NCBI GenBank assembly: GCA_004335635.1
Contig: QAXH01003130.1
Span: forward strand, 1-56,379
Length of the DNA stretch: 56,379 nucleotides
From: Chloromonas sp. AAM2
Taxonomy: Eukaryota > Chlorophyta > Chlorophyceae > Chlamydomonadales > Chlamydomonadaceae
Direction: 5' to 3'
The position numbers were made by a program, and so were the translations under genes. A model generated the notes under the pieces. It saw only the letters and a list, made by a program, of their open reading frames with translations, was not told where the DNA came from and searched no databases. The stretch's first letter is position 1, and the number at the start of each line of letters is the position of its first letter. Shown here piece by piece: positions 35,200 through 50,923 of this stretch.

Positions 35200-36053
35200 A
35201 TGCACAGTGCAGTGGTCGTGCCAGCTTACAAGCAACACTGACAATGAACTTGCTTGTGGGACCAGGGGAGGAGCATGCAAAATTTCGACGACTCCAAAAG
35301 AGGGGGGTGTCTGACAGGGCTTTCCAAAGCAATCTTGAAAACTAACAACTTTTCATGTCTGTTCCTGACCAGAACTCAGAATGGGCCCAAAATTTGAATG
35401 TAAGCTCCTTTGAGGGTGCCTAGGCCATTGCCGTGAAGAAACTGGGCTACTCCCGTTAGGTGCCAAAAGTTTCGGAAGAACAGGCTTTCTTCTTGGTAAC
35501 TCGAGTTGGCCCTCAACACCATGCAGTGCCCGAGCAAACTGCTTTGGTGCACATGCAATTATCATGCGCCCAGTCATGCAAGTCCACGTCAAATATTCGC
35601 CGTGGCTTCAAGCTGCTACATGTTACGGTTACTGCTTTCACTGCCTGTGTCGCTGAGGCATAAACGTTAAGGAACGTTACAAGGACAGATAGTGCATAGT
35701 TGTGCAACGTAATGAATATGAACACGAAACCGCCACAAAGGCTTTCCACAAGCCGATTGGATGATGAATGTAAAAAAACGACTGTGTGTGCCACGACCGC
35801 AGGACACCACTCAAAAGTTGAAGTTGCCAGGAAGCGTTTTGCTGGCCCTGAATAATGCGTGAGAAAACTGCAGCAGTCATGCCTCAGAAAACTCATGTTA
35901 ATGTGCTGCCAACTGGACCTTGCAGCAACAAGCCGTCCTGAGAACAACCCGCAGTTGAGGCAACTTGACACTACGTCAGCATGTACCTCCACCTTGTGAT
36001 ATCCTGACTGGTCTGGCAAGGCCCTAGTACCAGGTAGACATGCCAGCCATTTG

Positions 36054-36176
36054 ATTTATACATGACCGTCACTGGAACTCTGATTTTGCTGCCATGCAGG
36101 CCAGGAACAGCTGTTATTTATACATGACCGTCACTGGACTCTGATGCTGTTGCCATGTCGACCAGGAACAGCTGTC
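36054..36176 (+). repeat. 62-bp tandem duplication, diverged
   Basis: Copy one at 36054-36115 and copy two at 36116-36176 share ATTTATACATGACCGTCACT and CCAGGAACAGCTGT, with a one-base indel and several substitutions between. Located just downstream of the RAMP4 stop codon, likely in its 3' flank. Confidence 0.85.
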
Positions 36177-36209
36177 AGCCGTGCACTTGACATGTACTTG
36201 TCAGCCTAC

Positions 36210-36710
36210 TCAAATTGGAGGCGGGCTTGTGGCTGTCCTGATGATCTGTAGCAAAGCTGCGAGCAAAAGCAGCGAGGTGCACGTCAAGAGCGAGCAAGTA
36301 ACGGCAACCAGCCCTGCTTTGCCCCTGCCCTCAGCGCTTCCGTCCCGCACCTGAGCCGACGACGACGAACAAGAAGAAACCAAGCATGACTGGGCCCACG
36401 GGCAGCTTGCGCTCCTTGGCCTGCAGGAGAATTCACCAGCATGAAAAACTCGAAACAGCAGACACGAATTTGCGGGGCTGTCTGCTCGCCAGAGAACGAG
36501 CTCTGGCTGAACTGTAAGCTACCTGCAGAGTGTCCGTGACGGCACCCCTTCTGTGCACGTTCGCCTGGAACTTGCTGGTCTTGGCGTTTGCAATACGCTT
36601 GGATGTGGTCTGCAAGCGCAAAGTCCAGACTGGTGATTGGCATTAGAACTGAGGCGCAGTATCTGCTGGGTAGCATGCTGAGGGCGGTACTTGCGAACTA
36701 CCCACCATCT
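36210..36710 (-). CDS. SERP: RAMP4/SERP stress-associated ER membrane protein
   Basis: Exons 36708-36710, 36523-36609, 36351-36420 and 36210-36256 join in phase to a 68-residue protein, the usual size of the family. It reads M, TTSKRIANAKTSKFQANVHR, a short linker, AKERKLPVGPVMLGFFLFVV, VGSALLQIIRTATSPPPI. The basic N-terminal half is cytosolic and the single hydrophobic segment (about residues 37-55) is the tail anchor. RAMP4 binds the Sec61 translocon and stabilises nascent membrane proteins under ER stress. The first exon is only the ATG, followed at once by GTGGGTA; I chose it because the next exon starts exactly at TTSKR in phase 0 with a TTGCAG acceptor and has no Met of its own. If this is wrong, the start lies further upstream but the body is certain. 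Confidence 0.9.
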
Positions 36711-37249
36711 TCAAAAGCAGATCTTGCTGGGTGAGGACACGGAGGACTTGCTTGAAAAAGGAGCGAGTAGGCGCTTCCAGGCGCAGGGAGTGACTTTGCA
36801 GAGGTTGCGAGTAATGCGGACAGCAGCAAAAGGCCGGTCAGCAATGCCGGGCAAGGCAGAGGCAGCAATGACGTGTGATGAGAACGTTTCAAAATAAGCA
36901 TACATGGACCAGACCGCCTGATTCAAACTGCGGCTTATTAACACAGCCCTGTAAAGTAGATAGACTTGCACCACTCAGGGCGATATTTCTGGAGGGTACG
37001 GCATTTTACATCAGAGAAGCTGTCACAGGACACAATCCGGGATGTGCACCGCCCAGAGAAGAAAGTCAGGAATCAAGGCAGAAATAGGCCCATGCGCCGA
37101 AAGGAACGAGGAATTTCTTCAACTGTTCAGATTTTCTCCTTGTCTGAGAAGCCAGGAGCTGGAATTAAACATCATACATCCCCAGTTTAGTGGTTGGCAG
37201 TGTCCAGTTATAGTAGGTTGAGATCACCACAGCCTAATGAGCTGGGCAG
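36711..37249. other. Short intergenic region between RAMP4 and lysyl-tRNA synthetase
   Basis: 539 bp holding the promoter of RAMP4 and the 3' UTR of the synthetase, both on the minus strand. A 56-bp string at 36993-37048 resembles 248-300 near the left edge. Confidence 0.5.
36993..37048 (+). repeat. Dispersed repeat family R5
   Basis: TTTTACATCAGAGAAGCTGT then CACAGGACACAATCCGGGAT, about three quarters identical by eye to 248-300 (TTTACATCAGGAAAGCCATC, CACAGGGCACCAAACGGGAT). The left copy is in an intron of, or downstream of, DEG7 exon 699-789. Confidence 0.5.
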
Positions 37250-43200
<5,951 letters not shown>

Positions 43201-43545
43201 CGACCGATCATCAGACAAGGTCACCGGACGGCCCCAGCGATGTGCGCTTTCCGATCAGATTTAACGAACTTTTAACTGTCCCGCGAACCGATGTCCGAGG
43301 CCACTCTTGCCACAGAGGATGCCCGTATACTGTCGATATACAGACCGCAGGCTCTGACATGATGGAATGGCTGTAGCTGGCCAGGAACTCCAAATCCACA
43401 CAACACACTTCACGACACGAAGCCGTTGGACCAGTGCATCAGGATACCTCTGGAAAGCTGCACACAGTGCGATGGATAGCATGCTGTCGTAACTCAAGCG
43501 GACCCAAGGAAGTGCAAAGTTTATCTGCACAGCTGACAGTTTAGG
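43201..43545. promoter_or_regulatory. Shared upstream region of lysyl-tRNA synthetase and katanin p80
   Basis: 345 bp between the upstream ATG of the synthetase (minus) and the katanin ATG (plus). No TATA box is evident to me. The katanin start at 43546 is supported by the phase join of its 28-bp first exon. Confidence 0.5.
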
Positions 43546-46500
43546 ATGCAGCAGCCGAGATACTACAAGCTGCGTGAGTCCGAAATGTTGCCAAGGCATT
43601 CCAATGCATAGCAAGAACGTGTGAAGTTTGCGAGTTCGCCAGTTCCACATCCGCATGCTGCATGTGCACATCCGCATGTCACTTGCTGTGCTCATGCAGA
43701 AGAGTTTCAGGCGCACAGTCCCACGGTCAACTGTGCCAGCATCGGACGCAAGTCACAAGGCGTGATTGTAACTGGGGGCGATGACAAAATCGTCAACTTG
43801 TGGACCATTGGCACGTCAGCTCGAACCTTGGTAAGCATGCAGGACACCCAATGACACGCAGCTCAGTGCTTCGCTTCAGCAACTTGATGAAGAGCCTAGG
43901 GAGCACAAGGCCACAGCATCAGGCCAGACACAGACAGCCATTGCTCCAGCTTCATGCACACAGGTAACCATGTCCACCTTGTTGCTTGTGGCCAAGTTAC
44001 ACGTGATGAGGTGAGAACTGCCATGTGCTTGTGCAGAGCTTAACAGGGCATCAGAGCGCAGTAGAGAGCGTGACATTTGATAAGAACGAGGAGAGTGTTG
44101 CAGCAGGGTCTGCAAGTGGAGCCATCAAGGTTTTTGATCTGGAGCAGTCGAGAGGTGAACTGGGAGAAAGGCACCTACATACAAGCACACGCAGACATGC
44201 ACATGCACATGCACACATACAAAGGGCACGCATATCTGGCTGATGCGTATGTTTGCTTGCATGTCAGACAACCAGGGTAACAAGGTTGCTGTCAGACATT
44301 CAAGCAAAGGAAAGGCAGTTGCTATTTTGAACGGGTTGTGCATTGGCGGCAGGCAATAGATGGGTGCACATGGGCAATACGGTGGAAAAGGCATGCCATT
44401 CTATATGCAAATGGCTGACCATGCACCAGACCTTGTCCTGCTGCATTGTTTGCTGTTTGTTCAGTGAGCCACACGTTCCCTGGACACAAGTGCAATGTCC
44501 GTTGCCTGGACTTCTCTCACACATCACAAAGCCTTGTGTCTGGGTCAATGGACACTAACATCAAGGTATGCATACAGTGAATGACCGTGCAGTCTTAGGT
44601 TTTGCCTTGCTTCATGTTACATGTGTTCAGTGACTCGCACGCTGCCCGGCCACAAGTGCAATGTGGGTTGCCTGGACTTCTCATCAATTGGTCTTGTGTC
44701 TGGGTCAAACGACACCAACGTCAAGGTATGTAGATCGTGTTTGGCTAGCATCTGTCCACACAACAGCAACAGAGCGCTGGCTGTCTTGGCTGACCACATG
44801 TCGTATCGCTGTGTGTGATTGCGAACGAATCGATAAAGCAACCTGGACCTTACCTCGAGGACATGAAATGCACGGGATGAGAGTGGGTCGTTAATGAGGC
44901 TGGGAGTAGGTGCAGCTCTACTTCGTTTGTGAGAAAGAGACAAACAACCTTTTTGGTGAAAAAGAGAGAACCCTGGCAGGCAGGGTCTGCAATCAAACAC
45001 CTTGATTGTCATGCTTGCGGCAGGCAGTGTTGGAATGACATGTTATGATAATCATGGCCGGACATGCAATGTGACAGCACATGGTTGTTGGTGGCTCTGC
45101 ACATGCATCGTTTTTCATCACGGCTAGAAGTGTCGTGTCCAACGCCCTGCAGCTCTGGGACCTGAGGCAGCGCACCCCCACAGTCACATTCAAAGGGCAC
45201 AATTCGCCTGTGTTGCGGGTGAAGCTCAGCCCTGACGGCAAGTGGGTGGCTTCTGGAGACCAGGAAGGAGGGGTCAAGGTACGTGTGGGTCACCGGGTGG
45301 GGGCAAAGCAAAGAGTGTGTATGCTGGGCATCAGATGAGGCAGCAAGCAAGCAGGCAGGCAAGCAAGCAACATCAAGCAGAAGGCGGGAAATGCTACCTA
45401 CCTCGTAGACAGAGCACATGGATCTGAGTGCACACGTTTGACCAATCATTGTTGTGATGCGCCTGGCCCGAACCTGCCGATGGCCATGATTGCAACATAG
45501 GCTGGCCGATTATGTACGTTGTACTGGGGATCGATTACACACAGCGTGAAATACACTGTTATGCTGAAGCTCAAAGGTGTGTGCGGCACCTGATTATTCA
45601 GGTTCAGGTACAGCTTCGGGATGTGCAGGGCATGTTCTTGACACAAGTTACTGACACTGTTCGCTGTAGTATGGCTGCAAGAAATGACAAGCACACATTG
45701 CTCTCACTCATGTGCTCTTTCCGACCTGTGTTTTGCTCAGCTTTTTGAGGTGGCTACCGGTCGTGTGTACCACGAATTTAACCACCACACACACGCCATC
45801 ACGGGGCTTGAGTTCCACCCCTCAGAGATGGTTATGGCTACGTCTTCAGCTGACAAGACAGTCAAGGTCAGTGGCCCATACATCTACAAAGTAACAGGTT
45901 CATGGGCTGCCTCAATGGCATGCCACAGTTATGAACGATAAGGGAATGTTACTGTGTGTGCATTTGTCGAGCAAGGGTCAGGATGCAGGCAGGCTAGGAG
46001 GATGCACAAAAGCTAAGGATAGGCGTCGTGTTGTGTTGCCAGGGCCGAGGACCGTGTTCTATATCAATGCTGGCAACCCTGCCTCCGCCTGGCAGCCCCC
46101 ATTGAGACGGCAACGCACTGGCTTGTCGAGCAGTGGATGTCATCTGCGCAATGTAGTGCTGTCCATGGACCACTCGATGGCCTGCTACGATGGAGGCATT
46201 TCAACATCTACACATGGCTGCCAATTAAGACAAGTCTGCATTGTCGGCCTTCCCTTGATGCCTGCTGTTCAGATCTGGGACCTCGACAATCTGCAGCTCC
46301 TCGAGAGCACCACCCCCGAGGCCACGGGCGTGCGCGCCATGGCCTTCCACCCGGACGGGCGGCATCTGTTTGCGGCGCTGCAGGACGGGCTGAGGGTGTG
46401 GGACTGGGAGGGCCAGCCGCCCATCATGATGGATAATGTGGACATACCCTGGACCAAGGTGCGGGCCCAGCACTGCTGCTGGCGTTTTGGATGGCGTCTT

Positions 46501-49500
46501 GGGAGACGGTGGTTGCCCTGTCAAGCTTCCCACTTTTCTTGCTCTAGATAAAGACAAGCAAGCAGCCATGGCCTGTTAGACAGGAGTACGCTTAAAAACA
46601 CTGTACACAGAGTGCAAAGAGCAGACTGGCCATAGTACAAGGTTTTTGGTGCTGTTGAGCAAATGTAACAGAAGCCTGTTTCCTGCGTGCACGCCATGTC
46701 TTGCAGGTGAATGACATCGTGGTGATTGACGGGAGGCGCAAGCTCATCGGCTGCTCCTTCAGCACAGCCTTTGTGGGCATGTGGGTGGTCAACCTGGAAC
46801 AGGTATGGTCGACATAACCTCTTACTGGTGACCCACCTGCTGGTGACAGATCTGCAGTTATGATTGAGATCCTGTACAGCACGCACAGCTCTACGGCTTC
46901 AAAGCTACAAAGTCAGGACACGCTGGTTGTGTTATCGTTGTTTCTCAGAAGAGCAATTGTGATCGTGACCTTGCAACGGGCGCTTGATTACGAATACAAG
47001 TTGTGGCCAGGCCCAAAAATTCAGGAAGCGGTCGTACAAAACAGAATTGGCAGACTTGAGACGCAGGTAAAGCATTCGAGTTGTGGTACATAATCGCTGT
47101 TACCTGTCCTGCGCGTCTGCAGGTGCATCCCTTCGAGGAGTCACCGGACCCTCCAGCTCGCAACTCCGTTCCAGCCAACGTCCGCGCGCCGCCCACACCC
47201 CGCTACCATGCGGCGGCCTCCACCGACGAACCATCGTCGAGCCTCTCAGGTGGCGGCGCGAACGCCAACGCCAACGCGAATTTGCACGACTTTGCACTAA
47301 GGCGCAATGGGCAACTGGGCAATGCCGCATACAGCAGCGGCTCTGCGGCTGCACCTCCAGCTCGCGGATCCAACATCGCTCGCGCTTTGGAGCCCACTTT
47401 TCAAAATTTGAGAATTGCGGAAGACAGGGTGGGTGAAGAACGCGGTGTTGAGGCCCTGAAATCGGGGTCTGGCACATGAGTTTGCTGACCTTGTGAGCAG
47501 ACGAAGTCCTGTCATTGTGTGTTGACGAGCAGGCAGGAATGGCTTGCTCTGCACAACGATATTCGAAGAGGGTTTTAGATGGTAGGTTAGTTTGAAATCG
47601 CTGAGATCGGTGTTCCGTTTGCATGTTGTGTTTGCAGCGTAGAAGTGGCGGCTTGGCAGAAGCAGGCCCCACCGAGCCAGCCACGAACTACCGCCGCTCT
47701 CCCATACCCGCACCGGACGCTCAGCCAGCCCATGCATCGCCCATCTACATCACACAGCAGTTCGCCCCAGGGCCCTCAAACCCACCTCGGCCGCTCGTCG
47801 ACCCACCTCCTCTGCCCCCGCAACCACCCCCGAGTATGGTTTCCGTTGGTGTCGGCGTAGGAGACAGTTTGCTTCGTGTGCAGCCTTCTCCTGGCAGCCT
47901 GCTTCAGGTGGTTCAGCAAGCGGCTGCTAACTCGAACCCTAGGCAGCAATGGGACGCGGGGCCATCCGGGGCACGTGCTGCTGGTGACCCGTTAGGTGAC
48001 GCGCTCAGGGCAAGCGACGACACCTTGGACGTCATATCCCAAAGATCGACAACGCTGAGGGTGATGCGATCACTGCTGCAGAAAGGCGACTTCAGAGGGG
48101 CCATGCAGGTAATTGTCAAGTGTCAACAGAGGCCATGGTGGCCAGCAGCACTGCACATAATCGGCATCCACGGGATCTCCCTGACCTGCCCTCAGCAAGC
48201 CAGGAGCACGTGTCTGCACTGAGCTGTGCAGATACAACTACCTGCCTTGCTCGTTCAACCGCCTTCTGTTTCGTACAGCTCAGCGCCGCTAGGGCTATTG
48301 CCAGGCTTGTAACCTGACCAATCTACGCTTCCATTTTCTGATGCAATTTTCTGATGCAATGTCCATCACTCCTACCCATATTCGTGTGTTCTCTAGGTGG
48401 GACGGCGTGCCTCTGACCCCATGCCCGCCGCTGACCTGCTGGGCGCCCTCCTGAGGCGGCGGGGGTTCCATGACATCCTCGACCTCACCTGCCTGCCCGA
48501 GCTGGTGCCGGTGCTGGAGGGGATACTGGCCATGCCAACGGACAAGCACGCACAGGTGTGTAATGGGGTCAACAGCAGCAACAGCAGCAGCAAATGTACA
48601 CAAATCTGCCCAAAGCATTGCACACGTGTGTGAATGGTGTTCATATGGTGTGTGTACATGTGTAAATGCATATATGTTTACATGTTTCGTTTTCGTTTCA
48701 TAACTTATGTCATCAGCATCACCATTACCATGTACCGAGTGCCAGGTGCACATGTCTTCTTATCTTATCTTCGCATGTGTTTGCTGTCAATTAACTGTTA
48801 CAGTTGTCAAATGCTGTTTCAGGATGATTCCTGCTGACAGGAATGGCAGTTGCGTTGTATTTTTGTGACGCATATCCATCAGCTGCAGCTTCACTTGCTT
48901 CTGCCTTCAAAGAAGACCCTGTTTGATGTGCGTTGAGTAGTGTTGCAGGACAACTCCTGCTTGTTTGTGCTCTGTACATGGACATTCGCAGATAGTTTCA
49001 TGGTCTCTGCGCTGGTTTGGTGCTGCGTGCCCTGGTTCAGGTGGCTGTTGACATGGGGCTGTTTGTGTGTAAGAACCTGGGGCCCATCATACGGGACGTG
49101 TGCAGTGCTGCAGCGGACAGCAAGAGGCTCGCAGTGGACATGGCGTTTGAGCAGCGCAAGACTAGGTGTGAGGCAGCCAAACTCGTGTTGGAGGTGAGGA
49201 GGGGTTGGGCTCATGTTGACACTCATGACTTGAACCCTGAGTTGGCAGCATGTCCTCAATCGTCACGCACGGCTCTTATACTTCATCGTGACTGCAGTTG
49301 AGCCAGTGTGGGTGCAAGCGGCTGATGGCACACGTGACATGACACAGGACGAATAAGGCATGTCAGGGCACGCTCAGAGCGGCCAAGTGAAAGTACGACA
49401 GAAACAAAGGAACAGGGCCCATGTGGGGAGCGTGTGGCAGAGACGGGGCACGTGCAACATAACCATGGGATTGCACTTGCTGCGGTGTGCAGGGTTTGCG

Positions 49501-49603
49501 CACCAAGGTGGCCGCTGCATGTAGGCAGCGGGGCGCCAAAACTCCACTTGGACTGCAGATGGCTGAACTGTCAGAGCAGCTCTCATATGTTTGCAGCGCA
49601 TAG
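43546..49603 (+). CDS. KATNB1: Katanin p80 WD40-containing subunit
   Basis: Thirteen constitutive exons in phase: 43546-43573, 43700-43830, 44037-44154, 44465-44565, 45153-45278, 45741-45866, 46273-46458, 46707-46802, 47123-47428, 47638-48108, 48397-48555, 49041-49193, 49493-49603; 703 residues. The N-terminus MQQPRYYKLQEFQAHSPTVN begins a seven-blade WD40 propeller: IVTGGDDKIVNLWTIG, LTGHQSAVESVTFD, FPGHKCNVRCLDFS, FKGHNSPVLRVKLSPDGKW, FNHHTHAITGLEFHPSE, and TGVRAMAFHPDGRHLFAAL. A Pro/Ser/Ala-rich linker (about residues 310-520) follows, then the con80 domain (TLRVMRSLLQKGDFRGAMQ to the end), which binds the p60 ATPase. Katanin severs microtubules; the algal p80, PF15 in Chlamydomonas, is needed for the flagellar central pair. 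An alternative copy of the 44465-44565 exon lies at 44631-44725 (separate entry). An open stretch at 46949-47066 does not fit the phase and is left out. Confidence 0.95.
44631..44725 (+). other. KATNB1: Duplicated, probably mutually exclusive, exon of katanin p80
   Basis: It follows a TTCAG acceptor and ends with AAG before GTATGT, exactly like the preceding exon (44465-44565, TTCAG ... AAG before GTATGC). It encodes VTRTLPGHKCNVGCLDFS and GLVSGSNDTNVK against VSHTFPGHKCNVRCLDFS and SLVSGSMDTNIK in the first copy, with two codons fewer in the loop. Both start in phase 1 and end in phase 0. Using both would break the frame, while using either one keeps it. The intron between them is only 65 bp. 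No stop or frameshift is present, so it is not visibly decayed. Confidence 0.8.
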
Positions 49604-50923
49604 CTTCCAAGTGGCGAGTTGTGTGCCCTGCCTGGCTTGACCCTCTTGCTTTTGGCGAATGCAAACTGTAACACTATGGAACAAAAGGAGATAGCCAACT
49701 ATATAACAGCTGACAGCCCACGCTTATTGAAGGGGTATCTGCGCGAGAGAGGAGTGGGTGGCGTCGGAATATCCGCAGGGGGACCTGATTGTGGTTATCA
49801 ATTTGATCAGTTCTGGAAGGAGTCTGACGTTACAAGCTATTGCTCACTTGAGGGGAGGGATTCCAACCCGTCCAACCTACATGTGAAGGGGATTGCGACA
49901 CACCAGGACAGTATTGGTGGTGGCCAACCCCATGAGGTGCTATCCTGACCGCATACCTCGTTAGACCCAAAAAGGGGCCTGAAAATATGTGCATATCGTT
50001 CAATGTTGTGCTGATTGGCATCCACATGCTCCCGCGGTGAAGTAAACCCAGGAGCATCAGGGTTACTTCGCTAGATTACACGATGCACACTGGCAGGCAG
50101 CTGTGATGGCCCTGCATGCGCCATGGATGCAGGGCCACTGCTAAGTCAGCATACAGCTTGTTGTCATCTCAAAGAGCAAGTTCCCATCAGACACTTCATG
50201 CAACAGCAATCCCGTTACGTAAGAAACACAATTCATACAGAGACTCTACTATGATCAAAGCATGTTTGTGTCAGGGAAAAAAATGTACGGATAAAGGTGA
50301 CATTTGCAAAGCCGAGCACCACCATGCCAACTTTGAAATAAGGCTCAAGGAAAATTATTTCAACGTCCGTGTAAAAGTGACAAGTAAGCGAGAAGTTGAC
50401 AAGAGATTTTATCAGAAAAATACCACAAGCGCATAAGTGCTGACCATGACTACTACGTGAATACTTTTGACGAAGTGGGACAGGAAAGGTAAAACTCAAA
50501 GGGCTCATGCGCTGCGAAGCAAAACCGAAGTCGCCTTCAAACAAGTGTCCCATGGAGAGCAGCAGTAGAAATAGCAGGATTAAGTTCTGGATTGTTCCAA
50601 AGTTTTGTTGCACAAGTGGCCACAAGACGGGAGCCAAACGAACTCAAACGAACTCAAACCTAGCCACAAGCAGGTCGGGGTCATATATGATTGCCGTCCA
50701 GTCTGTGTTGTTGCGGTACGTCGTTGATCGGTTTAATGAACACTTTGCCACACCATCCACATAACGTCACCCGTTTAATGTGACGGCGCAGCCTGTGTTT
50801 TGTTGGTCGCACATCGACAGTCACATCTGACTCATCACGATTGGGACAGAGTTGTCATTTTCAACTTGGCCGGGCATTTGGCGCTGTTCATCAGGCACTT
50901 GAGGTTGTCCGAGCATGTTCATG
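49604..50923. other. Convergent 3' region between katanin p80 and the BRO1-like gene
   Basis: About 1.3 kb between two stop codons on opposite strands. It is more A/T-rich around 50200-50600. Frames 50116-50436 (+) and 50233-50637 (-) are open but show no motif; I take the region as 3' UTRs and spacer. Confidence 0.5.

Larger units (their letters stand above)
32683..36209. other. 3.5-kb stretch with no supported gene
   Basis: The right side is the 3' flank of the minus-strand RAMP4 gene and the left side the upstream region of the GATA gene. Frames such as 32933-33307 (-), 33239-33751 (+) and 35513-36019 (-) are open for 124-170 residues but show no known domain. Two tandem duplications (35098-35199 and 36054-36176) lie here. 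Confidence 0.4.

Noticed and set aside
44185..44225. CACATG repeats as a CRISPR-like array
   Set aside because: Dinucleotide/hexanucleotide low-complexity in an intron with no spacers; no CRISPR array exists in this window.
46949..47066. Extra katanin p80 exon (ALDYEYKLWPGPKIQEA...)
   Set aside because: It has an acceptor and a good GTAAAG donor, but would enter in phase 2 while the flanking exons meet in phase 0, so including it breaks the frame. The two flanking exons join well without it.
47100..47684. 194-residue open frame on the minus strand
   Set aside because: It is the antisense of katanin exons 47123-47428 and 47638-48108. The GC-rich, Pro/Ser-coding sense strand explains the open antisense frame.
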